A DNA stretch of 8,655 nucleotides, from NCBI GenBank assembly GCA_025353085.1, contig JANXRI010000080.1, positions 1 to 8,655 on the forward strand. Reading direction: 5' to 3'. The stretch is from Betaproteobacteria bacterium (lineage in GTDB: Bacteria > Pseudomonadota > Gammaproteobacteria > Burkholderiales > SG8-41). Position numbers and translations under genes: made by a program. Below are positions 1 to 6,152 of this stretch, one piece after another (the first letter of the stretch is position 1; each line of letters starts with the position of its first letter). Under the pieces are notes generated by a model. It was not told the origin of the DNA. It worked only from the letters and a program-made list of their open reading frames with translations, and made no database searches.

Positions 1-1681
1 CGAGCGCGGCAGCCAGCGCGAGACATTCGTCGCGCGTGCGCACGCTTGCGCCGGTTGCGAGCGGGATCACTCCAACCAGCCGCATGTCGCCGGTGGTCAA
101 CGTGCCGGTTTTATCGAAGATGAAATGCGTGGCGCGCGCCAGGTTTTCGATGGCATCGCCGCGCGTAACGAGCACACCGTGCGCATGCAATGCGCCGGTC
201 GCGGCGGCCAGCGCGGCGGGCGTGGCGAGCGACAAAGCGCAGGGGCAGCTCACCACTAGCACTGCCACCGTCACCCACAGTGCACGCGACGGGTCGATCT
301 GATACCACGTCAGCGCCACCACTGCCGCGATCACGCACAGCGCCAGCACGAAATAGCGTGCCACCTGATCCGCGCTGCGCGCGATACGCGGACGCTCCGC
401 CGCTGCGCGGTCGAGCAGGCGCAGGATGCCGGCGGCCAGGGTGTCGGCGCCGACGCGGGTTATCCGCATCACGAGCGGGCTGCCGACATTGAACGAGCCG
501 GCGATGAGATTCTCCCCGCTGCATTTCGGCCGCGGTCGCGATTCGCCGGTCAACAGGCGCTCGTCGAGCTCACTCTCGCCCGCGACGACGACACCGTCGG
601 CGGGCACCGCCGCGCCGGGGCTCACCCTCACATAGTCGCCGCTGCGCAACGCGCCCGCGGCAACCACTGTTGTCTGCTCCGACGATGGCCAATCCAGAAA
701 ACGCACAGCGAGCGCGGGCACCTGGCGTGCGAGTTCTTCCTGCGCCGTCACCGCTTTTACACGCACGGTCATTTCGAGAAACCGCGCGGCGAGCAGTAAA
801 AATACGAACATTGTGACCGAGTCGAAATAGACTTCGCCGCGGCCGGTCACCGTGGCAACGACGCTCGCCGTGAAGGCCGTGCCTATGCCGAGCGCGACCG
901 GCACGTCCATGCCGGGCAGACGCGCGCGCAAATCACGCCATGCGCCGCTGAAAAACGGCGCCGCCGCGTAGAGCACCACCGGCAACGTCAGCAGCAGGCT
1001 GGCGATACGCATCAGCTGCTCGATGTCCGGCGTCAGTTCGCCGTGTGTTACGTACGCCGGCACCAGGTACATCATGACCTGCATCATGCCGAAACCGGCG
1101 ACGAAGAGCCGCCACAGCGCGCGGTCGCGCTCGCTGCGCCGCCCCTGCTCCGCGCGCGCGCGGTCGTACGGATAAGCGCGATAGCCCAGCGCGGCCACCG
1201 CTTCAAGTATCGCGCCGAGCCGCGTGCGGCGCGCGTCCCAGCGCACCAGCGCGCGATGGGTCGCATAATTGATATCGACGCCCACCACGCCCGGCAGACG
1301 CGCAATGCGCTGCTCGATCAGCCACACGCAAGCCGCGCAGGTGATGCCTTCCAGCATCAGCGCAGCTTCGCGCGCATGGCCGCCGGCATTGCGTGTCGAC
1401 GCACTTTCAACCTCTGGGATATCGTAAGCAGCCAGATCGAACACCGCCTGCGGCACGCGATCTTCGCGCAAGGGCAGCGCGCTGCGATGGCGATAGTAGG
1501 AGGTCAGGCCATTGTCCGCTATGGTCTGCGCGACCGCCTGGCAGCCGGCGCAGCACATTGCGTGCTCGATGCCATCGATAGAAACTGGAAAATAAAGTCC
1601 GCGCGGCACCGGCAGGCCGCAGTGATAACACTGCGCACCGGGCACTCTCGCCTCGGATATGGTGGCCACTGGCATGCCCAT
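1..1681 (-). CDS. ccoI: CcoI/FixI-type copper-translocating P-type ATPase, N-terminal part (3' end beyond window)
   Basis: Inner-membrane P1B ATPase of the type that supplies copper to the cbb3 cytochrome oxidase during assembly. 560 codons are present and the C-terminal ATP-binding part lies off the left edge. In order: a Cys-rich putative metal-binding domain with CYHC at residues 18-21 and MCCAGC at 42-47; a heavy-metal-associated domain with CAAC at 115-118; transmembrane segments from about residue 192 (GMMQVMMYLVP); the actuator motif TGES at 378-381; the metal-site CPC at 479-481; and the phosphorylation motif DKTGT starting at D523. The N-terminal CxxC/CCxGC domain before the HMA domain is what separates CcoI/FixI from CopA. 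Motifs sampled along the gene share one frame, so I see no frameshift. ATG at 1681 is preferred because it lies 18 nt after the predicted transcription start; ATG at 1675 is an alternative and neither has a clear Shine-Dalgarno sequence. It is preceded by an FNR box, which fits low-oxygen control. The cbb3 genes themselves are not visible. Confidence 0.9.
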   Translation of the reverse strand, partial: MGMPVATISEARVPGAQCYHCGLPVPRGLYFPVSIDGIEHAMCCAGCQAVAQTIADNGLTSYYRHRSALPLREDRVPQAVFDLAAYDIPEVESASTRNAGGHAREAALMLEGITCAACVWLIEQRIARLPGVVGVDINYATHRALVRWDARRTRLGAILEAVAALGYRAYPYDRARAEQGRRSERDRALWRLFVAGFGMMQVMMYLVPAYVTHGELTPDIEQLMRIASLLLTLPVVLYAAAPFFSGAWRDLRARLPGMDVPVALGIGTAFTASVVATVTGRGEVYFDSVTMFVFLLLAARFLEMTVRVKAVTAQEELARQVPALAVRFLDWPSSEQTTVVAAGALRSGDYVRVSPGAAVPADGVVVAGESELDERLLTGESRPRPKCSGENLIAGSFNVGSPLVMRITRVGADTLAAGILRLLDRAAAERPRIARSADQVARYFVLALCVIAAVVALTWYQIDPSRALWVTVAVLVVSCPCALSLATPAALAAATGALHAHGVLVTRGDAIENLARATHFIFDKTGTLTTGDMRLVGVIPLATGASVRTRDECLALAAAL

Positions 1682-1705
1682 CCGTAAGTATGGATACTGG
1701 CCGGG

Positions 1706-1711
1706 ATCATA
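1706..1711 (-). promoter_or_regulatory. -10 hexamer of the ccoI promoter
   Basis: On the minus strand this reads TATGAT, five of six matches to TATAAT. It predicts a start near 1699 and an 18-nt leader before the ATG at 1681. No good -35 hexamer is present; the FNR box occupies the -35 region, as expected for class II activation. Confidence 0.6.
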
Positions 1712-1733
1712 GTGGCGGCTGCCGCGCGTAAGC

Positions 1734-1747
1734 TTGATGCAGATCAA
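1734..1747 (-). promoter_or_regulatory. FNR/ANR/FixK-type binding site upstream of ccoI
   Basis: TTGAT at 1734-1738, spacer GCAG, ATCAA at 1743-1747: an exact match to the FNR-family consensus TTGAT-N4-ATCAA on both half-sites. Its centre lies 41.5 bp upstream of the transcription start predicted from the -10 hexamer at 1706-1711, the spacing of class II FNR-activated promoters. The only gene it can serve at short range is ccoI, a class of gene known to be switched on by FNR/ANR/FixK at low oxygen. The sequence match is direct; the regulation is inferred. Confidence 0.85.
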
Positions 1748-1803
1748 ACGATGAGTACGACGCACGGCACACGGCAGCGTACGATGGACATAGTCGGATG
1801 TGA

Positions 1804-1829
1804 GTAACCTACCCCACAGGGTGGCTTAC
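1804..1829 (-). other. Hairpin just downstream of the first Bug gene, possible weak terminator
   Basis: GTAACCTACCC (1804-1814) pairs with GGGTGGCTTAC (1819-1829) around a CACA loop, with one C-C mismatch and one G-T pair, giving about an 11-bp stem that starts 5 nt after the stop codon at 1834. Its position suggests a 3'-end structure for the two-receptor operon. Read on the minus strand it is followed by TCACATCC rather than a run of T, so it is not a classical intrinsic terminator. The rest of the 1682-1833 gap holds the ccoI promoter and a tandem CACGGCA pair at 1763-1776. Confidence 0.4.
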
Positions 1830-1833
1830 GACA

Positions 1834-2793
1834 TCAATCCGGCGCGAGTTTTGCGGCCGCGACGACCTTCGCCCACTTTTCGATTTCCATGCGGAACTGC
1901 TTATTGAATTCGGCGGGCGGAGTACCAGCCGGCTCGACGCCGACAGAGTTCCAGCGCTCGCGCATGTCCGGCGCCTGCATAATGCGGATCGCATCGGCGG
2001 CTATCTTTGCGATCACCGGTTTGGGCGTGCCGCGCGGCGCGAACAATCCGTACCACACGTTCAGCTCATAGCCGGGCACGCCTGCTTCGGCCATGGTCGG
2101 CACGTCAGGCAACTGTGATGAACGCTTGAGCCCGCTGGTGGCTAGCGCTTTGACTTTGCCTGCCTTGATCATTGGCAGTTGCACCGGGATGCCGCCAAAG
2201 TACACCGACATTTGCCCGCCGATCAGATCGTTCATCGCCTGCGGCCCGCTTTTATACGGCACGTGCACGATGTCGACACCGGCCAGCAACTTGAAAAGCT
2301 CGCCCGCCATCTGATCGGAACTGCCGCTGCCGCCGCCCGAGCCGAACGTCAACTGACCGGGTCTGGCCCTGGCGAGCGCAATCAATTCCTTGACTGAATT
2401 GGCGGGCGATGACGGACTGACGGTGGTTACATTGTTGCGCGACGAGAGCTGAGTCACGGCCTCGAAGTCACGTAACGCGTCGTACGGCAGCTTGCGATAG
2501 TAGGCTGGCGCGATCGCAAACGAACTCGACGCAAACAGTATCGTATAGCCGTCGGCCGCGGATTTCGCCACAAGATCGGCGCCGATATTGCCGCCCGCCC
2601 CCGCGCGGTTATCCACGATCACTGTTTGTCCCCACGCCTCGGTGAACTTTTGCGCAAGCACCCGGCCCACGATGTCCATGCTGCTACCGGCGCCGATTGG
2701 CACGATGATGCGCGCGGGCTTGGTTGGAAAATCCGCGGCATGCACTGCACCGGCCGCGGTTGCCGCGAGGAAAGATGCGAATACTTTTTTCAT
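1834..2793 (-). CDS. Bug/TctC-family tripartite tricarboxylate transporter solute-binding protein (copy 1)
   Basis: Periplasmic receptor expected to capture an organic acid or similar small anion and hand it to a TctAB-type permease. 319 residues, normal for the family. Signal peptide at 1-19 (MKK start, hydrophobic core, VHA before the likely cut). Family blocks follow: FPTKPARIIVP at 22-32; VDNRAGAGGNIG at 60-71 and DGYT at 81-84; AGELFKL at 163-169; HVPYKSGPQAMNDL at 177-190; LPDVPTMAEAGVPGYE at 228-243; WYGLFAP at 247-253; and a C-terminal EKWAKVV. The first ligand-loop reads PIGAGSSMD (32-40), where relatives usually have PFxPGGxxD. The ATG lies 4 nt after the stop of the previous receptor with only a weak Shine-Dalgarno match, so translation is probably coupled. 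The ligand is unknown and no membrane subunits are adjacent. Confidence 0.92.
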   Translation of the reverse strand: MKKVFASFLAATAAGAVHAADFPTKPARIIVPIGAGSSMDIVGRVLAQKFTEAWGQTVIVDNRAGAGGNIGADLVAKSAADGYTILFASSSFAIAPAYYRKLPYDALRDFEAVTQLSSRNNVTTVSPSSPANSVKELIALARARPGQLTFGSGGGSGSSDQMAGELFKLLAGVDIVHVPYKSGPQAMNDLIGGQMSVYFGGIPVQLPMIKAGKVKALATSGLKRSSQLPDVPTMAEAGVPGYELNVWYGLFAPRGTPKPVIAKIAADAIRIMQAPDMRERWNSVGVEPAGTPPAEFNKQFRMEIEKWAKVVAAAKLAPD

Positions 2794-2797
2794 TTGC

Positions 2798-3817
2798 TCA
2801 ATCCGGTTTCACACCGGCTGCTTTGAAAACCTTGCCGCGCATCAGGATCTCTTCGCGTACGAGCTTGTCGAATTCCTGTGGCGTCGATGATCTCGGAACG
2901 GCGCCTGTGGTGACAATTTTGTCCGCCACCTCCGGCAGCTTGAGAATGCGCGCGACTTCCGCCGATATTTTATTGATGATCGCGCGCGGCGTTTTTGACG
3001 GCGCGAGAATTCCGTACCAGCCGTCATACTCGAAGCCGGGCAGCGCCGCTTCGGCGATCGTCGGGACGTCGGGTAACAACGCCATGCGCTCGCGCGTCGT
3101 CACGCCGAGCACGCTCAAACGCCCGCTCTTGACCAGCGCCATCGCCGGCAATACGGGCGCGGTCATGAACTGGATGCGACCGCTGATCACGTCGTTAATC
3201 GCTTCAGGTGTGCCGCGGTAAGGCACGTGCACCGCGTTAATGCCGGCTGCAAGCTTGAAGAGTTCGCCTGCGTAATGCGTGCCGCTGCCGATGCCCGAGG
3301 AACTGAAATTCAACTGTCCGGATTTTTGCTGCGCGAGTGCGATCAGATCCTTGACCGATTTAACGCCAAGCGCCGGCCCGACCACGAGCACGAGGGGCGT
3401 GCTGACGACTTGTGTGACGCCGGAAAAATCTTTCAAGGAATCGTACGGCAGCTTGTCGTACAACGCGGCACTGCCCGCGAAACCTGACGATGTCAGCATC
3501 AATGTATAACCGTCATGCGCCGCACTCGCGACGATGCTGCCGGCAACCGTGCCGCCGGCGCTCGGCCGGTTGTCGACGATGATTTGATGTCCCCACGCTT
3601 CAAGAAGTTTCGGTCCGATGAGTCGCGCGAGAATATCACTCGCGCTGCCTGGCGTGAACGGCACCACCATGCGCACCGGTCCCCCCGGATAACGTTGCGT
3701 CGCCACTGCCTCTGCGGCGGACGGCGTTTGCGCCGCGAGTGCCGGCCCACTGGCCACGACCGCGGCCATCACCCCGACAACGATCGGGTTCGCGAATGGC
3801 GCCACGCAATACTTCAT
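2798..3817 (-). CDS. Bug/TctC-family tripartite tricarboxylate transporter solute-binding protein (copy 2)
   Basis: Periplasmic solute receptor of the Bug/TctC family. I choose the ATG at 3817 (339 residues) and not the open frame up to 3925. It has AGGAGGAG 2 nt upstream and begins a good signal peptide (MKYCVAPFANPIVVGVMAAV, likely cut after ALA at residue 28); the upstream stretch has neither. Family blocks: VRMVVPFTPGSASDILAR at 48-65, VDNRPSAGGT at 81-90, DGYTL at 102-106, AGELFKL at 183-189, HVPYRGTPEAINDV at 197-210, LPDVPTIAEAALPGFE at 248-263, WYGILAP at 267-273, and a C-terminal AGVKPD. A linker of about 14 residues after the cut site is longer than in the other copies. First gene of a two-gene unit with copy 1, transcribed away from copy 3. 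Ligand unknown. Confidence 0.92.
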   Translation of the reverse strand: MKYCVAPFANPIVVGVMAAVVASGPALAAQTPSAAEAVATQRYPGGPVRMVVPFTPGSASDILARLIGPKLLEAWGHQIIVDNRPSAGGTVAGSIVASAAHDGYTLMLTSSGFAGSAALYDKLPYDSLKDFSGVTQVVSTPLVLVVGPALGVKSVKDLIALAQQKSGQLNFSSSGIGSGTHYAGELFKLAAGINAVHVPYRGTPEAINDVISGRIQFMTAPVLPAMALVKSGRLSVLGVTTRERMALLPDVPTIAEAALPGFEYDGWYGILAPSKTPRAIINKISAEVARILKLPEVADKIVTTGAVPRSSTPQEFDKLVREEILMRGKVFKAAGVKPD

Positions 3818-3819
3818 GA

Positions 3820-3827
3820 CTCCTCCT
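3820..3827 (-). promoter_or_regulatory. Ribosome binding site that sets the start of Bug copy 2
   Basis: Reads AGGAGGAG on the minus strand, followed by TC and ATG at 3817. This strong match to the 16S rRNA tail decides against the longer open frame starting at 3925. Confidence 0.85.
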
Positions 3828-3943
3828 GCAGTTACTGCCGTGCCTCGGACCGGCGGCTTGCGCTCCATGATGACATAGTCCGGCTGCGAACTTGCAACGC
3901 GGCCGGCGTGCTGGAGCCGCTGCAAAAAGCATTGCGTCGTTCT

Positions 3944-3957
3944 ATCATTGGTATGAT
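3944..3957 (+). promoter_or_regulatory. Likely extended -10 promoter for Bug copy 3, overlapping a small palindrome
   Basis: The gap at 3818-4020 separates divergently transcribed receptor genes and must hold promoters for both. TGGTATGAT at 3949-3957 is an extended -10 element 63 nt before the ATG at 4021. The only -35-like sequence (TTGCGT at 3932-3937) is too close, which suits an extended -10 promoter. The hexamer is embedded in the inverted repeat ATCAT-TGGT-ATGAT (3944-3957), so a repressor bound there would block the promoter. The minus strand also reads AATGAT here, so a divergent promoter for copy 2 could overlap. No other convincing site was seen in the gap. Confidence 0.4.
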
Positions 3958-4008
3958 TGCGGCAAGACGGCGACGCAGATCGCAGGCTCTATCAACGTCG
4001 GATAATCG

Positions 4009-4015
4009 TAAGGAG
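4009..4015 (+). promoter_or_regulatory. Ribosome binding site of Bug copy 3
   Basis: TAAGGAG followed by a 5-nt spacer and ATG at 4021. It is close to ideal and fixes the start. Confidence 0.85.
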
Positions 4016-4020
4016 CGCAC

Positions 4021-4998
4021 ATGACTTCGTTCGCCAATCGCGGCCTGCCCGTCATTCTTGCGGCGCTGATTGTTCCGCTGCCGGCAATGGCCGCTGACCC
4101 GCAATATCCCTCGCATCCGCTGCGCATCGTCGTGCCGTTTGCACCCGGTGGAGCATCCGACGTGGTCGGTCGATTGCTGGCGCAAAAGTTGGGCGAAAGC
4201 ATGGGCCAAACCGTGGTCGTCGATAATCGCGCGGGCGCCGGCGCCAACATCGGAATCGGCGTCGCCGCCAAGGCGCAGCCCGACGGTTATACGCTGCTCA
4301 TCGCGAGCTCGGCGTTTGCGGTCAATCCTTCTTTGTATACAAAAATACCGCATGACCCGTTCCGCGATTTTCAGCCGGTGACTTGTGTCGGCAGCTCGCC
4401 CAATATTCTCGCTGTAAACCCGGCGTTCCCGGCGAAAAGCGTCAAAGAACTGATTGAGCTCGTGCGCTCGCAGCCGGGTAAACATAACTATGCATCGACC
4501 GGCACCGGTACCACGCCGCATCTATCCGGCGAGATGTTTCGTCTCGCGTTCAAGCTGGATCTCACCCATGTCCCCTTTAATGGCGCCGGACCTGAACTGC
4601 TGGCCATGGTGTCCGGGCAAGTGCCCATCGGATTCGCATCCGTGCCGAGCTTCGCACCACAGATCAAGGCAGGCCAATTGCGCGGCCTTGCGGTCACCGC
4701 CGACCAGCGCACCGCTGCATTGCCTGAAGTACCGGCGATGGGCGAACTTGGCATCGCCGGAATGGCCGGCGACACGTTTCAGGGGTTGTTCGTGCCCGCC
4801 GGCATGCCGAAACCCGTCTTCGCGCGCTTGCATTCCGAGATCATGAAAGCATTGGCACGACCCGACGTGCGCGAACGCCTGGTGGCGATCGGGTTCGATC
4901 CGATCGGCAACTCTCCGCAGGAGTTTGCGGCCCAGGTCAAGACAGACATTGCGAAGTGGCGCAAAGTGATTCAGGAGGTCGGCATCAAAGCCGATTGA
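4021..4998 (+). CDS. Bug/TctC-family tripartite tricarboxylate transporter solute-binding protein (copy 3)
   Basis: Periplasmic solute receptor, 325 residues, and the only plus-strand gene in the window. Signal peptide at 1-24 (basic R7, hydrophobic core VILAALIVPL, AMA before the cut). Canonical blocks: YPSHPLRIVVPFAPGGASDVVGR begins at 29; VDNRAGAGANIG at 67-78; PDGYTLL at 87-93; YASTGTGTTPHLSGEMF at 157-173; THVPFNGAGPELLAMVSGQV at 182-201; GQLRGLAVT at 218-226; LPEVPAMGELG at 234-244; FVPAGMPKPV at 257-266; C-terminal AKWRKVIQEVGIKAD. It keeps the standard PFAPGGASD ligand loop, unlike copy 1. It starts divergently from copies 2 and 1 and ends 45 nt from the convergent copy 4, so it is probably transcribed alone from its own promoter. 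Ligand unknown. Confidence 0.93.
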   Translation: MTSFANRGLPVILAALIVPLPAMAADPQYPSHPLRIVVPFAPGGASDVVGRLLAQKLGESMGQTVVVDNRAGAGANIGIGVAAKAQPDGYTLLIASSAFAVNPSLYTKIPHDPFRDFQPVTCVGSSPNILAVNPAFPAKSVKELIELVRSQPGKHNYASTGTGTTPHLSGEMFRLAFKLDLTHVPFNGAGPELLAMVSGQVPIGFASVPSFAPQIKAGQLRGLAVTADQRTAALPEVPAMGELGIAGMAGDTFQGLFVPAGMPKPVFARLHSEIMKALARPDVRERLVAIGFDPIGNSPQEFAAQVKTDIAKWRKVIQEVGIKAD

Positions 4999-5043
4999 TC
5001 GAACTCGCAAACGCTTGACGCGTGAAATGCTCGAGGCGTGAAA
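4999..5043. other. Convergent gap between Bug copies 3 and 4
   Basis: A 45-nt stretch between two facing stop codons. It holds a direct repeat GCGTGAAA at 5020-5027 and 5036-5043 and a 4-bp stem ACGC/GCGT at 5011-5023. There is no T-run and no stem long enough to call an intrinsic terminator for either gene. Confidence 0.4.
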
Positions 5044-5988
5044 CTATTCGCGGCGAATACCGGCGTCGCGTATCACTTTCCGGAAGCGCGCAACTTCGCT
5101 CGCCATATGCCGATCGAATTCCGCCGGCGTGCTGCCCACACCTTCTGAGCCATCGGCAGCGAGCCGTTCTTTTACTTCGGGCGCTTGCAGTCCCCGCGCA
5201 ATCGCCGCGTTCAGTCGCTGCAGCAAAGCAGGCGGTGTCGCCTTCGGCGCGACCACCCCATACCAGCCGATCGTTTCATAGCCGGGCAGCGTTTCGGCAA
5301 TCGCCGGCACGGCCGGTGCGGCCTGCGAGCGTTTCAATGAAGTAACGGCGATCACGCGCACCTTGCCGGCGCGCGCGAGCGGCAGACCCGAGGTAATACT
5401 CGCAAACACGAGCTGAATCTGACCGCCCGCGAGATCGGCGAGCGCTTGCGGCGGCCCCTTATAGGGCACGTGCGCGAGTTTGATACCTGCTGTTACGTTG
5501 AACACCTCAGTGACGATATGGTTCGACCCGCCAAGGCCGGTAGAACCATAATTGAGACGCCCCGGTTGCGCTTTCGCCAGATCGATGAACTCACGCACGG
5601 AGCGCGCCGCCAGATTGGGCGAGACCGCCATCACGTATGGATTGCGCGAGACAAAACTCACGCCGGCCAAATCACGCACGACGTCGAACGGCATCTTGTC
5701 GGCGAACGCAGTCGCTACGAGTTGCGCCACGGCGAGCATCATCAGCGTGTATCCGTCCGGGTTCGCCTTCGCCAGCATCTCTGCTGCGATTGCGCCGGTT
5801 GCACCGGTGCGATTGTCGACCACCACGCTCTGGCCCAGAGTTTCAGTTAGCTTCTGCGCCACGATGCGCGCGGCGAGATCGGAACCGCCGCCTGCGGTGA
5901 AACCAACGAGCATGCGAATCGGGCGCGTGGGGTAGTCGGCGGCTGCGGCCGTCAGCGCGACCATATACAGGACACTGAAAAAAACCAT
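5044..5988 (-). CDS. Bug/TctC-family tripartite tricarboxylate transporter solute-binding protein (copy 4)
   Basis: Periplasmic solute receptor, 314 residues from the ATG at 5988. Family blocks: YPTRPIRMLVGFTAGGGSDLAAR at 19-41, VDNRTGATGAIAAE at 57-70, NPDGYTL at 76-82, LNYGSTGLGGSNH at 145-157, AHVPYKGPPQALADLAGGQI at 172-191, GKVRVIAVTS at 208-217, LPGYETIGWYGVVAP at 234-248, and a C-terminal FRKVIRDAGI. The N-terminus is odd: from this ATG the signal peptide is short (MVFFSVLYMVALTAAAA) and lacks the usual basic residues, and there is no Shine-Dalgarno match, because a palindromic repeat ends 6 nt upstream at 5995. A frame open to a TTG at 6054 would add 22 residues, partly translated from the repeat arm (SAFICVYLRP), including basic RPK. 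The true start is uncertain and expression may be reduced. Confidence 0.88.
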   Translation of the reverse strand: MVFFSVLYMVALTAAAADYPTRPIRMLVGFTAGGGSDLAARIVAQKLTETLGQSVVVDNRTGATGAIAAEMLAKANPDGYTLMMLAVAQLVATAFADKMPFDVVRDLAGVSFVSRNPYVMAVSPNLAARSVREFIDLAKAQPGRLNYGSTGLGGSNHIVTEVFNVTAGIKLAHVPYKGPPQALADLAGGQIQLVFASITSGLPLARAGKVRVIAVTSLKRSQAAPAVPAIAETLPGYETIGWYGVVAPKATPPALLQRLNAAIARGLQAPEVKERLAADGSEGVGSTPAEFDRHMASEVARFRKVIRDAGIRRE

Positions 5989-5994
5989 TTTCGG

Positions 5995-6142
5995 CCGCAG
6001 ATAAACGCAGATAAACGCGGATGAGTTCAAAAGCAAATCCGAGAATTTATTCAAGAAGAGTTCTCGCCGATTTCAAAAACACTTCCATAGGAAATTTGCA
6101 TGCGAACGAATTCCATCCGCGTTTATCTGCGTTTATTTGCGG
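5995..6142. repeat. 148-bp palindromic repeat element between Bug copies 5 and 4
   Basis: The arms 5995-6023 and 6114-6142 are inverted copies matching at 28 of 29 positions (only G6000/T6137 differ). Each arm carries a tandem 10-bp unit: GCAGATAAAC twice in the left arm. The AT-richer interior continues the symmetry with nested pairs: GTTC 6025-6028 with GAAC 6104-6107, GCAAAT 6033-6038 with ATTTGC 6094-6099, and CGAGAA 6040-6045 with TTCTCG 6061-6066. The whole unit can therefore fold as one long imperfect hairpin. It encodes no protein and shows no flanking target duplication. It fills 148 of the 164 nt between stop 6153 and start 5988. From memory, sequences of the type GCGTTTATCTGCGTTTATCTGCGG recur in intergenic DNA of many unrelated bacteria and appear in mispredicted N-termini as ICVHLR-like strings; I could not check this. 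Candidates are a MITE/REP-like element or an RNA processing signal. Confidence 0.85.
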
Positions 6143-6152
6143 TTGGAATATC

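Noticed and set aside
1043..1687. Plus-strand open frame of 214 codons opposite the copper ATPase
   Set aside because: It lies entirely antisense to a gene with all P1B motifs in frame; its composition is that of a GC shadow frame.
1763..1776. Tandem CACGGCA pair upstream of ccoI
   Set aside because: Only two 7-bp units with no further copies; no reason to call it a functional repeat.
1783..3880. Shared 9-mer GACATAGTC in the gap before ccoI (1786-1794) and in the gap before Bug copy 2 (near 3873-3881)
   Set aside because: One 9-base match between two gaps of 150-200 nt can occur by chance, and its placement relative to the two promoters does not agree.
3818..3925. N-terminal extension of Bug copy 2 to 3925
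   Set aside because: The internal ATG at 3817 has a near-perfect ribosome site and begins the signal peptide; the extension would place 36 polar residues before it.
3832..4521. Long minus-strand open frame (229 codons) across the Bug copy 3 start
   Set aside because: It is antisense to a clear Bug gene and to the divergent promoter region, with Arg/His-rich low-complexity residues and no family blocks. It is a shadow of high-GC coding sequence.
5995..6142. Palindrome read as an intrinsic terminator
   Set aside because: The stem is far longer than usual terminators, no T-run follows on either side, and it sits between two same-strand genes with strong signs of being an inserted element. It could still reduce readthrough.
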